Source: Streptacidiphilus carbonis
Lineage (GTDB): Bacteria > Actinomycetota > Actinomycetes > Streptomycetales > Streptomycetaceae
Assembly (NCBI RefSeq): GCF_000787775.1
Contig: NZ_BBPM01000002.1
Span: 213,044 to 277,043 of the forward strand
Length of the DNA stretch: 64,000 nucleotides
Reading direction: 5' to 3'
Position numbers and translations under genes: made by a program. Shown piece by piece: positions 50,784 to 60,355 of the stretch. The stretch's first letter is position 1. Every line of letters starts with the position of its first letter. The notes under the pieces were generated by a model. The model did no database searches and had not been told where the DNA came from. It saw nothing but the letters and a program-made list of their open reading frames with translations.

Positions 50784-52334
50784 GTGATTACAGGTGAGCT
50801 GAAGAGCAAGATCGACCGACTGTGGGACTCCTTCTGGTCAGGAGGGATCTCCAACCCGCTGGAGGTCATCGAGCAGATCACTTACCTGATGTTCATCCGC
50901 CGCCTGGACGGGATCCAGACCACCAAGGAGAACAAGGCCAACCGACTCGGCAGGCCGGTCGAGAGTCCGATCTACACCTTCGCCTCGGAGGCGGAGGGAA
51001 CCAAGGACACTCACCATCTCCGCTGGTCACGGTTCACCGGCCTCGGCGACCCCGGGGCGATGCTCGACGTGGTTCGCGAAGGCGTCTTCCCCTGGCTGCG
51101 GACCCTCGGCGGCGAGGATTCCACCTACTCGCACCACATGAAGGACGCCCGCTTCACCATTTCCACCCCGAGCCTGCTGGCCAAGGCCGTCGACATGCTC
51201 GACGGCATCCCCCTGGACGAACGCGACGTCAAGGGCGACCTGTACGAGTACATGCTCAGCAAGATCGCCACGGCCGGCCAGAACGGGCAGTTCCGCACTC
51301 CGCGCCACATCATCCAGCTGATCGTGGAGATGATGGCGCCCCGGCCCATGGACGAGATCTGCGACCCGGCGTGCGGCACCGCCGGGTACCTCGTCGCGGC
51401 AGCGGAGTACGTGGAACGCACGCACGCTGAGGCGATGCTCGGGCCGGAGCAGCGGCAGCACTTCAACGAGAGCATGTTCCACGGCTTCGACTTCGACAGC
51501 ACGATGCTCCGCATCGGCAGCATGAACATGCTGATGCACGGCGTCGAGAACCCCGACATCCGCTACCGCGACTCCCTGGCCGAAGGCACAGCGGGCGAGG
51601 AGGAGCGGTACTCGATGATCCTGGCCAACCCGCCGTTCGCCGGCAGCCTGGACTACGAAGCCACTGCGAAGAACCTGCAGGCGGTCGTCAAGACCAAGAA
51701 GACCGAACTGCTCTTCCTGGCACTGTTCCTGCGGCTGCTCAAGCCTGGCGGGCGGGCGGCGGTCATCGTCCCGGACGGGGTGCTGTTCGGCGCCAGCAAG
51801 GCCCACACGGAACTGCGGAAGCTCCTCGTCGAAGGGCACAAGCTGGACGCGGTGGTGAAGCTGCCGGGCGGGGTGTTCAAGCCGTACGCCGGGGTCTCGA
51901 CCGCGATCCTGTTCTTCACCAAGACCAACAGCGGCGGCACGGACAACGTGTGGTTCTACGAGGTCACGGCGGACGGCTGGAGCCTGGACGACAAGCGGCA
52001 GCCACTGCTGGCCGAGGACAAGCTCGGCCCGGTGCCGAGTGAGGCCCCGAGCGGGGACGCTGGTGAGCACGCGAAGAACAACCTGCCGGATGTGCTGGAC
52101 CGCTGGAAGCGGCGGAACGGCAGCGAGCAGAAGCGGGAGCGGACGGAACAGAGTTTCTGCGTACCGAAGGCCGACATTGCGGCACAGGGGTACGACCTCA
52201 GCCTGAACCGGTACAAGGAGATCGTGCACGAGGAAGTCGAGCACCGGGCGCCGGGGGACATTCTGGACGAGCTGGCTCGGATTGAAGCAGAAATTCAGCA
52301 GGGGATGAGCGAATTGAAGGGGATGCTGGGATGA
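50784..52334 (+). CDS. hsdM: Type I restriction-modification DNA methyltransferase subunit
   Basis: 516 residues from the GTG at 50784 (VITGELKSKIDRLWDSFWSG), the conserved family start; the frame extends to 50754. The N-terminal HsdM_N helical domain is followed by motif I DPACGTAGYL (194-203) and the adenine-MTase motif NPPF (282-285). With HsdS it methylates N6-adenine in a bipartite target. Its stop overlaps the hsdS start (ATGA). Confidence 0.96.
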   Translation: MITGELKSKIDRLWDSFWSGGISNPLEVIEQITYLMFIRRLDGIQTTKENKANRLGRPVESPIYTFASEAEGTKDTHHLRWSRFTGLGDPGAMLDVVREGVFPWLRTLGGEDSTYSHHMKDARFTISTPSLLAKAVDMLDGIPLDERDVKGDLYEYMLSKIATAGQNGQFRTPRHIIQLIVEMMAPRPMDEICDPACGTAGYLVAAAEYVERTHAEAMLGPEQRQHFNESMFHGFDFDSTMLRIGSMNMLMHGVENPDIRYRDSLAEGTAGEEERYSMILANPPFAGSLDYEATAKNLQAVVKTKKTELLFLALFLRLLKPGGRAAVIVPDGVLFGASKAHTELRKLLVEGHKLDAVVKLPGGVFKPYAGVSTAILFFTKTNSGGTDNVWFYEVTADGWSLDDKRQPLLAEDKLGPVPSEAPSGDAGEHAKNNLPDVLDRWKRRNGSEQKRERTEQSFCVPKADIAAQGYDLSLNRYKEIVHEEVEHRAPGDILDELARIEAEIQQGMSELKGMLG

Positions 52335-53500
52335 GCAAGTTTCCCCTAACTAAACTGGGCATGGCGGCGACGATCGAGCGCATTGCCATTCAACCTTCCG
52401 AAATCGATGACACTACGCCGTATATTGCTCTCGAAAATATCCAGCGCGGCGGAAAAATCATCAACGTCGAATCCGCCGGCGCTGCCGAGATTGCCAGCGC
52501 TAAATTCAGATTCACGGATAAGCAAGTTCTCTTTGGGAAATTGCGTCCTTACTTGGCAAAAATCTCACGCCCTACATTCAGCGGAGTTTGCAGCACTGAC
52601 ATTCTTCCAATTTCACCGGGGCCCGATCTCGACAAAGACTACCTGTGCCACTTTCTCTCCCTCCCAAGTACGGTGGCCCTTGCCGCATCCCGCTCTACTG
52701 GCGCAAATCTCCCACGCCTGGCACCAAAAGAGCTGGCAAGCATCGAAATCCCTCTTCCTTCCATCGCAGAGCAGCGTCGCATCGCCCAGGTGCTGGATAG
52801 CGTGGATGCGCTGCGCGCCAAGCGCCGCGAGGCCATCGCCCTCCTCGACGACCTCGCCCAGTCAATCTTCCTGGACATGTTCGGCGATCCTGCTAAAAAT
52901 CTCAAGGGCTGGCCAATGCACCCCTTGGGGGATCTCGGCAGCTTGGACCGTGGCGTATCAAAGCATCGTCCACGCAATGACCCAAAACTACTAGGGGGAG
53001 ATCATCCACTAATTCAAACCGGCGACGTTGCGTCATCACATGGATATATCACGGATTTCACCAGCACCTATTCAGATTTCGGACTGGCTCAAAGTCGACT
53101 CTGGCCGACCGGAACTCTATGCATCACCATTGCTGCAAATATTGCCAAAACTGGCATTCTCAAATTTGACGCCTGCTTCCCCGATAGCATCGTCGGATTT
53201 TCTGCCGATTCCTCTACCGCTGAATACGTGCAGACATGGCTGTCATTCCTGCAGAAGAACCTCGAACGAATGGCCCCCGAGTCCGCTCAGAAGAATATCA
53301 ATCTCGCCATCCTCAGAGGTCTCAAAATTCCGCACCCGGGAAGCGTTTTGATCGATAGGTTTGCGGCGCGCCTGCAGGAAATCTCAGCTCTCAAGGGATC
53401 ACAAACCGCATCTCTCGGCGAGCTCGACTCCCTCTTCGCCTCCCTCCAGCACCGCGCCTTCCGCGGCGAGCTCTGGAACGCCCCAGTCCCCAGCGCCTGA
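52331..53500 (+). CDS. hsdS: Type I restriction-modification specificity subunit
   Basis: 389 residues with two target-recognition domains and two helical spacers (SIAEQRRIAQVLDSVDALRAKRREA near 150, and the C-terminal SLGELDSLFASLQHRAFRGEL). Base composition is patchy. The TRD stretches (about 52340-52760 and 52900-53390) are far more AT-rich and use unusual codons, while the spacers and the end match the GC-rich neighbours. This is the classic sign of TRD exchange. Overlaps hsdM by 4 bp. Confidence 0.94.
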   Translation: MSKFPLTKLGMAATIERIAIQPSEIDDTTPYIALENIQRGGKIINVESAGAAEIASAKFRFTDKQVLFGKLRPYLAKISRPTFSGVCSTDILPISPGPDLDKDYLCHFLSLPSTVALAASRSTGANLPRLAPKELASIEIPLPSIAEQRRIAQVLDSVDALRAKRREAIALLDDLAQSIFLDMFGDPAKNLKGWPMHPLGDLGSLDRGVSKHRPRNDPKLLGGDHPLIQTGDVASSHGYITDFTSTYSDFGLAQSRLWPTGTLCITIAANIAKTGILKFDACFPDSIVGFSADSSTAEYVQTWLSFLQKNLERMAPESAQKNINLAILRGLKIPHPGSVLIDRFAARLQEISALKGSQTASLGELDSLFASLQHRAFRGELWNAPVPSA

Positions 53501-53548
53501 CCCGCCCCGTGCCACCCACCCCGTCCGCACCAGGAAAGGGCACCACCC

Positions 53549-56500
53549 ATGAGCAACTTCGCGTTCCTCAAGGCCGAGTGGCCCGACCTGCACGCTGAGG
53601 CGACCCACGCCGAGCGTCTCGCCCACGCGGACCCCCGCGCGTCGTGCTTCTACGCCCGCCGGTCCCTGGAGATCGCGCTGACCTGGCTCTACCAGGCCGA
53701 CAGCACGCTCCAGCTCCCCTACAAGGAGGACCTGGCCGCGATGATCGCCGAGCCGACCCTCCTCAAGGCCGCCGGTCCGGCGATCCGCACCAAAATGGAT
53801 GTGATCCGGCGTCAGGGCAACGTCGCCGTCCACCGCAAAACCGGCGTAACGGCCAACGACGCCGTCCGCGTGATCAGCGAGCTGTTCCATGTCATGTACT
53901 GGCTCGCCCGCACCTACTCCCTCCACGAGGCCGACACCCCCACCCCCGGGCTGGCCTTCGACCCGGCTGCCGTCCCCCGCCCGCTCTCCCCCACGACCCG
54001 CATCGCCAAGCAGGCCGAGCTCAAGGCGCAGGCCGCGAAGTACGCCGAGCAGGACGCCGCCCTGATCGCCGAGCGCAACAAGAACGCGAACCTCGACGCC
54101 GAGCTGAAGGCCCTGCGCGCCCAGATCAAGACCGCCAAGGCCGCGAACGCGTCCAAGCCCGACACCCACGACTACAACGAGGCCGAAACCCGCGACCTCA
54201 TCATCGATCTGCTCCTCAAAGAGGCAGGCTGGACCCTCGAACAGCCCCAGGACCGCGAGTACCCGGTCACCGGCATGCCGACCACAGCCTCCCCCTCCGG
54301 AACCGGCAAGGTGGACTACGTCCTGTGGGGCGACGACGGCAAGCCCCTCGCCCTGGTCGAAGCCAAGCGCGCGACCCGCGACGCCACCGCCGGCCAGCAC
54401 CAGGCGAAGCTCTACGCCGACTGCCTGACCGCGCAGTTCGGCCAGCGCCCCGTCATCTTCTACACCAACGGCTACGAGACCTACCTCTGGGACGACAGCA
54501 CCTACCCGCCCCGCTTCGTCCAGGGCTTCTACACCAAGGACGAACTCCGCCTGCTGATCCAGCGCCGCTCCAGTCGCCGCAGACTGGCCAAGCTGCCGGT
54601 GAACGACGAGATCGCCGGACGGCACTACCAGACCCACGCCATACGCCGCATCGCCGAAACCTTCGAGCAGGATGCCGCCCGCCAGGCCCTGCTGGTCATG
54701 GCGACCGGCTCCGGCAAGACCCGTACGGTCATCGCCCTTACCGACCTGATGTTCCGGGCCAACTGGGCCAAGCGCGTCCTGTTCCTGGCCGACCGCACTG
54801 CCCTGGTCGCCCAGGCCACCAACGCCTTCAAGAAGCACCTGCCGAACTCACCGGTCGTCAACCTGCTGAACGCCGACAAGGACCTCGAAGCCCGGGTCTT
54901 CGTCTCCACCTACCAGACCCTGATGAACCGCATCAACGAGATCGACGCCAACGGCCTGCGCCGTTTCGGTCCCGGCTACTTCGACCTGATCGTCGTCGAC
55001 GAGGCGCACCGCTCGATCTACCAGAAGTACGGCGCGATCTTCGACTACTTCGACGCCCTCCTGGTCGGCCTCACCGCCACCCCCAAGGACGAGATCGACC
55101 GAAACACCTACCGCCGCTTCAACCTGGAAGACGGCATCCCCACCGACGTCTACAGCCTGGAGACCGCCGTCTCCGAGGGCTACCTGGTCGCCCCGCAGGC
55201 CGTCAACGTCCCCCTGAAGTTCCAGCGCGGCGGCATAAAGTACGCCGACCTCTCCGAGGAGGACAAGGAGCGCTGGGACGAGCTGGAGTGGAGCGAGGAC
55301 GGCGACGTCCCCGACGAGGTCAGCACCGAAGAGCTCAACAAGTACCTCTTCAACGCAGACACCGTCGACAAGGCCCTGATGACGCTGATGACCGAGGGCC
55401 TCAAGGTCGCCGGCGGAGACCGCCTGGGCAAGACCATCATCTTCGCCAAGAACATCGACCACGCCGAGTTCATCGCCAAGCGCTTCGACGCCAACTACCC
55501 GGAGTTCAAGGGCGAATTCGCGCAGGTGATCGTCAGCGGGAAGGACTACGCCCAGTCCCTCATCGAGCAGTTCTCCGACCCCGCCAAGGCCCCGCACATC
55601 GCCATCTCCGTCGACATGCTCGACACCGGCATCGACGTCCCCGAGGTCGTCAACCTGGTCTTCTTCAAGCTCGTCCGCTCCAAGACCAAGTTCTGGCAGA
55701 TGATCGGCCGCGGCACCCGTCTCTCTCCCGACCTCTTCGGCCCCAACCGCGACAAGACCGGCTTCCTGGTCTTCGACCTGTGCCAGAACATCGAGTTCTT
55801 CAACCAGGACCTCATGCCGCCCGAGGGCAAGGTCGGCCCTTCCCTCGGCCAGCGCCTCTTCGAGCGCCGCGCGGACCTCATCCTGGCCCTGGACGACCAG
55901 CACCCGACCTCGCCGCAGCCCGCCGACGCCGACGCCGACGCCGACGACAGCGACCCGTCCGACGGCACCAAGAGCGACACCGGACTGCGCCGCGACCTGG
56001 CCCACCGCCTCCACGACGAGGTCGTCGGGATGAACCCCGAAAACTTCCTGGTCCGCCAGCACCGCCGCCAGTACGACACCTACGCAGCCTTCGACAGCTG
56101 GCTCACTCTCACCCCCGAAGCCCATGCCGAGGTCGTCGACCACCTCGCCGGACTCCCGACCAGCTTCCGCGACCAGGACAGCAGCGAGGAAGCCAAGCGC
56201 TTCGACCTGCTCTCCCTCCGCCTCCAGCTCGCCCTGATCAACGCCGACCCCGGCTACGCCCGGCTCCAGGGCCAGGTCCAGCAAATCGCCTCACTCCTCC
56301 TGGACCAGACGACCATCCCCGCCATCGCAGCCCAGCAGCTACTGCTCGACGAGCTCGCCGGCGACGAATGGTGGCAGGACGTCACCCTGCCCATGCTGGA
56401 AACCATGCGCCGCCGCATCCGCAGCCTGGTCAAGCTGATCGTGAAGACCAAGCGCGAGATCGTCTTCACCGACTTCGAGGACGAACTCGGCGAGATCGCC

Positions 56501-57019
56501 GCCGCCTCCCTGCGCGGCATGGAGATCGGCGCCGACCGCACCCGCTTCGAGCAGAAGATGCGGATCTTCCTGCGCACCCACGAGAACGACCTGGCGGTCC
56601 AGAAGATCCGCCGCAACCGTCAGATCACCGCCACCGACCTGACTCAGCTGGAGCAGATCTTCCTGGAGGCCGGCATCGGCACCGAGGCCGACATCGACCA
56701 CGCCCGAACAGGATCCGGCGGCATGGGCCTGTTCCTGCGTTCTCTCACCGGCCTGGACCGCGCGGACGCCGCCCACGCGTTCAGCAAGTTCCAGGAGGGC
56801 AAGACCCTCACCTCCCCTCAGCTCCGCTTCGTCAACCACGTGATCGACTACCTCGCCCGCAACGGCACCATAGAAATCGAAGCCCTCTACGAGTCCCCTT
56901 TCAACTCACTCGCCCCAGGCGGCCCCGAAGGCATCTTCCCCGGAGCCGACGTCGACGCGATCGTCACCGTCATCCACGGCATCCGCGCGACAGCCGTAGC
57001 CGCCGAGCAAGCGTCTTGA
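53549..57019 (+). CDS. hsdR: Type I restriction endonuclease subunit (EcoEI-like) with DUF4145 N-terminus
   Basis: 1156 residues. An N-terminal DUF4145-like helical domain (about 20-125) and a coiled-coil linker precede the HSDR_N nuclease with Asp256 and Glu271-x-Lys273 (LALVEAKRA). The SF2 motor has Walker A ATGSGKT (385-391), DEAH (484-487) and SLTATP-like GLTATP. The C-terminal EcoEI_R_C-type helical region binds the methylase. It translocates DNA and cleaves unmodified DNA. It follows hsdS by 48 bp. Confidence 0.95.
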   Translation: MSNFAFLKAEWPDLHAEATHAERLAHADPRASCFYARRSLEIALTWLYQADSTLQLPYKEDLAAMIAEPTLLKAAGPAIRTKMDVIRRQGNVAVHRKTGVTANDAVRVISELFHVMYWLARTYSLHEADTPTPGLAFDPAAVPRPLSPTTRIAKQAELKAQAAKYAEQDAALIAERNKNANLDAELKALRAQIKTAKAANASKPDTHDYNEAETRDLIIDLLLKEAGWTLEQPQDREYPVTGMPTTASPSGTGKVDYVLWGDDGKPLALVEAKRATRDATAGQHQAKLYADCLTAQFGQRPVIFYTNGYETYLWDDSTYPPRFVQGFYTKDELRLLIQRRSSRRRLAKLPVNDEIAGRHYQTHAIRRIAETFEQDAARQALLVMATGSGKTRTVIALTDLMFRANWAKRVLFLADRTALVAQATNAFKKHLPNSPVVNLLNADKDLEARVFVSTYQTLMNRINEIDANGLRRFGPGYFDLIVVDEAHRSIYQKYGAIFDYFDALLVGLTATPKDEIDRNTYRRFNLEDGIPTDVYSLETAVSEGYLVAPQAVNVPLKFQRGGIKYADLSEEDKERWDELEWSEDGDVPDEVSTEELNKYLFNADTVDKALMTLMTEGLKVAGGDRLGKTIIFAKNIDHAEFIAKRFDANYPEFKGEFAQVIVSGKDYAQSLIEQFSDPAKAPHIAISVDMLDTGIDVPEVVNLVFFKLVRSKTKFWQMIGRGTRLSPDLFGPNRDKTGFLVFDLCQNIEFFNQDLMPPEGKVGPSLGQRLFERRADLILALDDQHPTSPQPADADADADDSDPSDGTKSDTGLRRDLAHRLHDEVVGMNPENFLVRQHRRQYDTYAAFDSWLTLTPEAHAEVVDHLAGLPTSFRDQDSSEEAKRFDLLSLRLQLALINADPGYARLQGQVQQIASLLLDQTTIPAIAAQQLLLDELAGDEWWQDVTLPMLETMRRRIRSLVKLIVKTKREIVFTDFEDELGEIAAASLRGMEIGADRTRFEQKMRIFLRTHENDLAVQKIRRNRQITATDLTQLEQIFLEAGIGTEADIDHARTGSGGMGLFLRSLTGLDRADAAHAFSKFQEGKTLTSPQLRFVNHVIDYLARNGTIEIEALYESPFNSLAPGGPEGIFPGADVDAIVTVIHGIRATAVAAEQAS

Positions 57020-57114
57020 ACTGTCCTCTACACGCTCCCATCACCCTTTCGGGTGGCCTGTCCGGACCGCCCGGCTGACTTAAGACCAACCTGGTAGACA
57101 TATCTCTGGCTACC

Positions 57115-57142
57115 TTGAATCAGCGCTGTAAACTAGATTCAA
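57115..57142. promoter_or_regulatory. Dyad operator candidate at the XRE-ImmA gene
   Basis: Inverted arms TTGAATC (57115-57121) and GATTCAA (57136-57142) lie just before the aaaggaggt RBS, with a CAGCGCTG palindrome (57121-57128) overlapping the left arm. It fits an operator for self-repression by the encoded XRE domain. Confidence 0.6.
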
Positions 57143-57155
57143 AAGGAGGTGCTAC

Positions 57156-58361
57156 GTGGATCTCGTGCTTGTGGGGGAGCGGATCCGCCAAGAGCGCGAG
57201 CGTGCCGGCTACAACCAGCGACAGCTCGCCGAGCGCTCCATGCTCTCCCAGCCCACCCTGAACCGCATCGAACTCGGCACACGTGCCAGAGTCACCCTGG
57301 TCGAAATCGACCGCATCGCATCCGCCCTCGACATCCCGGTACGGCTTCTCACCAGTGGGAACCCGCTGCGGGACCGTGTCCAGATCGCCGCCAGGACCAA
57401 TGATCTCGTCCCTGCCGACCGCGACGCCGCCATCCGGCATGTCCTGGAAGTCCTCGAACTGGACGCCCGACTCGACGCCGCCGGGTTGACCTCCAAGCGG
57501 CAACGACGCCGACCCGTCGGCGTCACCATTCCCGACGAGTCACTGCCGATGGAGAAGCAGGCCAAAGAGCTTGCTGCTCAGGTACGAGCCGATCTCGGCT
57601 TGGGCAGCGCCCCAATCTCCGACATCGACGAGCTGATCGAGCGATTCACCGGAGTGGACACCGCCGTGCTGAAGCTGCCAAGCAGCAGGGACGGCTTCAC
57701 CGCCACCGACCCAGAACTCAACACCACCCTCATCGTCGTACGCACCTGCAACGTTCCCGAACGGCAACGCTTCAGCTTCGCCCATGAGCTGGGCCACCTC
57801 CTTTGGGGTGACGGCGCGAAGGTCCACCAGTTGGAGGACCGGCGCTCACTGGGCGAGCGCCGAAGCGACAGCTTTGCCCGCCATCTACTCGCTCCTCAAG
57901 AGGGCGTCGAGGCTTGGCTGGCCGACGAGGGCGCCAGAGCCGACAGCGAGGTGGACGAGCGGACAGCAGCACTACTCGCCCGCTACTTCCGAGTCAGCTT
58001 CCAAGTCGCCCTGATCCAACTGTCCGAGCTGGGGCTGATCACAGATGCCCAGAAATCCAAGCTACTTGGACCGACGGGCACCGACCTCGCACAGCGCTAC
58101 GGCTGGGGACCCGCCTATGAACAGGAGCAAGAGTCAGCTGAGGTGATCCGACCACCACGGCGCATCTTGGAGCGTGCGGTAGAGGCGTATCGTCAAAACC
58201 TCATCGGCGTCAAAGCCCTGGCTATGCTTGAGGGGCGCAAGGCCGAGGAGGCCCGATCCGCACTGGAAGAAGCCGGGATCGTCCCGTCTTCACCAGTCAC
58301 CGGGCGGGCCGACCTGTCGCGCTTGATCGCTCGTGGGCGGAAGCAGCGCGACGCCGGTTAG
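57156..58361 (+). CDS. XRE regulator fused to ImmA/IrrE metallopeptidase
   Basis: 401 residues from the GTG at 57156 with a textbook aaaggaggt RBS. An XRE HTH occupies residues 8-60 (QRQLAERSMLSQPTLNRIEL). A linker precedes the ImmA/IrrE domain with zinc motif HELGH (210-214) and a downstream Glu-rich helix. The C-terminal part of about 100 residues is helical. ImmA-type peptidases cleave repressors or antitoxins in response to a signal. It starts 136 bp after hsdR and precedes a PIN-like gene by 17 bp, which suggests a toxin-regulation pair. Confidence 0.9.
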   Translation: MDLVLVGERIRQERERAGYNQRQLAERSMLSQPTLNRIELGTRARVTLVEIDRIASALDIPVRLLTSGNPLRDRVQIAARTNDLVPADRDAAIRHVLEVLELDARLDAAGLTSKRQRRRPVGVTIPDESLPMEKQAKELAAQVRADLGLGSAPISDIDELIERFTGVDTAVLKLPSSRDGFTATDPELNTTLIVVRTCNVPERQRFSFAHELGHLLWGDGAKVHQLEDRRSLGERRSDSFARHLLAPQEGVEAWLADEGARADSEVDERTAALLARYFRVSFQVALIQLSELGLITDAQKSKLLGPTGTDLAQRYGWGPAYEQEQESAEVIRPPRRILERAVEAYRQNLIGVKALAMLEGRKAEEARSALEEAGIVPSSPVTGRADLSRLIARGRKQRDAG

Positions 58362-58378
58362 CGTCGCTGGGGGAACCG

Positions 58379-59053
58379 TTGAAGGGTGAGGGCTTGCCTG
58401 AGGAGCGCAGTGAAGCAGTCGACGAGGACGCTTCACCTCAACGTGAGCCGCTGTGCATTCTCGACGCGGTCATCTGCGTCCACTTCGTAGGCGCGAACCT
58501 CCATCGCCTGCTGATCGACGTACTCCGCCAGGCCGACCTCAGGCTCCTGGTCCCCCAGGAGGTCTGCGACGAGATCTCCGGCAAGGACAAGAAGTTCCCG
58601 GGGGTCGGCCTGCGGTGGAACCGGCTCGCGAAGAGCCGGTACATCCAGGTCCTTCCGCAGCTCGAGGCCGTTTCTGCCCCGGCCCGCGCGGTCGAGGTCT
58701 TCGAAGAGGTCCGTGAGCGTCAGTTTGAGGACGCCTACCGCGACCCCCGAGACCTGGGCGAAGCCGTAGTGGTCGCCCACGGGGTGCACCAGCGCGACCT
58801 GGGGAACGACGTCTGGCTGGCCATCGACGACCAAGGCGGCCGAGCCATCGCTGCCGCCCGCGGCCTCCAACTCCTCTCCATCGAGGATGTCCTGACGATG
58901 GCCGTGGCCTTCGGCAAGTTCGATACCGAAGGCGACCTGAAGGACGTCTACGGGAAGCTCCGCAAGTATGGCGAGGGGTTGGTCCCGTACAACCGGACTG
59001 ACCTGGCGATAGTGCACAAGGAGTGGAAGGAACAGTCGAAGACGCAGCAGTGA
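58379..59053 (+). CDS. PIN-domain-like nuclease, candidate toxin
   Basis: 224 residues from a TTG at 58379 (no ATG or GTG is available before the conserved core; a TTG at 58394 is also possible). PIN-type acidic residues are Asp29 (LCILDAVICV), Glu128 (DLGEAVVVAHG) and Asp150/Asp151 (LAIDDQGGRA), with helical sequence between. PIN proteins cut RNA. It follows the XRE-ImmA gene by 17 bp on the same strand, as in DUF4411-type ImmA/PIN pairs, although this protein is longer and not obviously that family. Confidence 0.75.
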   Translation: MKGEGLPEERSEAVDEDASPQREPLCILDAVICVHFVGANLHRLLIDVLRQADLRLLVPQEVCDEISGKDKKFPGVGLRWNRLAKSRYIQVLPQLEAVSAPARAVEVFEEVRERQFEDAYRDPRDLGEAVVVAHGVHQRDLGNDVWLAIDDQGGRAIAAARGLQLLSIEDVLTMAVAFGKFDTEGDLKDVYGKLRKYGEGLVPYNRTDLAIVHKEWKEQSKTQQ

Positions 59054-59338
59054 GTCGGCGCTGCCATTCAGGTCAGCCCCTGCTTAGCCGCAGAGCCCAG
59101 CACTACCGCGTTACCCACCGCGCCCCGGCCTCTGGGCAACGACCAGCGCACTCGCCCAGGGCCTCCAGTAGACGCGGGACCCACTGGGCTGACGCCCCCC
59201 ATCACAAGTGACTCGTGGCGAGCGATCGGGCCATGCCCGTGCGGCTGGCGCGGCTTGGTTGTCAGTGCTGCATGCAAGACTCGCTTCATGGGGCGCACTA
59301 CGAAACTGTGCCCCCGCACGCGCCAGAGAAGAGACGAA
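59054..59338. other. Spacer before the CBASS-like operon
   Basis: 285 bp with no supported gene and no clear promoter. In-frame alternative starts for the next gene are at 59255 (TTG) and 59288 (ATG). Confidence 0.5.
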
Positions 59339-60349
59339 GTGACCTATCTGTACGACCAGTTCGGCGAAGTACTGTCGATGATCAACCTCGACCCCGACGT
59401 TCTTGCGGCTTCTCGCGACCGGCTGCGGCTCGCTCGAGAGTCGGCTGAGCTACACCCGGAAGGGCGGAAGTCATTCTCCTCCGGATCCATCCAGACGCAC
59501 ACCCATATCCAACCGCATGCGAATGCAGTCAGCGACGGCGATGGCGGCATCATCTTGGATCGGGTGAAGCATCCTTCTCTGGGGCCAGACGGAGACGGCG
59601 AGACTCCTCAGGAGATCACTGACGCTCTCGTTTCCTTCGTGGGCCCAGAGATTCGCAAGGTGCACCCGAATGCCCGGGTCTACAAGTCCAAGCGGGGCCT
59701 CAAGATCCATTTCGGCAGTCCGGTCAACGACACTGACGTCACAGTCGACCTCATCGTCGCCCTCGAACGGCGTAGTGCCCGCGGCCTGTGGATCCCCAAC
59801 CTCAAGACGGACGAATGGGAGCCTTCCGACCCCATCGGGCACGCGGACCTGCTCAACGCTGCCCCCGACGCCCTCCGTCGCATGCGGCGCAAGGTGATTC
59901 GGCTCGTCAAGGCGTGGAACGCCCAGGCGACCACGCCCGGATTCTCCTCGCACAATCTGTCTGTATGGGGCTACGAGTTCGTCGCCGACGGCACGGGGCT
60001 GGTCAAGAATGTCCACTCTGTGCTCTCTCAGGCGGCACAGCGGATCGCGGACGGCGAGCCCACCGCGGATCCGCAGGGCGTGTCGCCCGACATCAATCCG
60101 TTGGTTTCGGATGAGGTGGCCGAGCGGCGCCTGCGAATCGCAGCTCAGAAGCTCCAGGCCGCAATCGATGCCCCCGATGACGTTGATGGCGTCCAGCAGG
60201 TCCTCGAACACCTCTTTCCCAAGACGATAGAGCAGGCCGCCGAGTCCTTCGCTGCCGCCCCGCATGCACGCACCTTCACAACGGCCCAGCTCGGACTCGC
60301 CGGGCCCAGCCAAAGAATCCCGTCGACCCGATCCTGGAAGCAGAGGTAG
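59339..60349 (+). CDS. CD-NTase (cGAS/DncV-like nucleotidyltransferase), CBASS type
   Basis: 336 residues from the GTG at 59339 (VTYLYDQFGEVLSMINLDPD), after a GA-rich stretch that may be the RBS; an ATG at 59288 is possible. A SMODS-type helix is followed by the nucleotidyltransferase motif Gly49-Ser50 and Asp66-x-Asp68 (AVSDGDGGII), with the third metal Asp137 in DVTVDLIVALE. A helical C-terminal half is typical of CD-NTases. It would make a cyclic oligonucleotide on phage infection. The next gene, an E2-like protein, starts 6 bp later. Confidence 0.85.
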   Translation: MTYLYDQFGEVLSMINLDPDVLAASRDRLRLARESAELHPEGRKSFSSGSIQTHTHIQPHANAVSDGDGGIILDRVKHPSLGPDGDGETPQEITDALVSFVGPEIRKVHPNARVYKSKRGLKIHFGSPVNDTDVTVDLIVALERRSARGLWIPNLKTDEWEPSDPIGHADLLNAAPDALRRMRRKVIRLVKAWNAQATTPGFSSHNLSVWGYEFVADGTGLVKNVHSVLSQAAQRIADGEPTADPQGVSPDINPLVSDEVAERRLRIAAQKLQAAIDAPDDVDGVQQVLEHLFPKTIEQAAESFAAAPHARTFTTAQLGLAGPSQRIPSTRSWKQR

Positions 60350-60355
60350 GCAGCG

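Noticed and set aside
53399-54838. Minus-strand 479-codon frame opposite hsdS-hsdR
   Set aside because: Antisense of a well-supported gene, Val/Gly/Leu-rich shadow.
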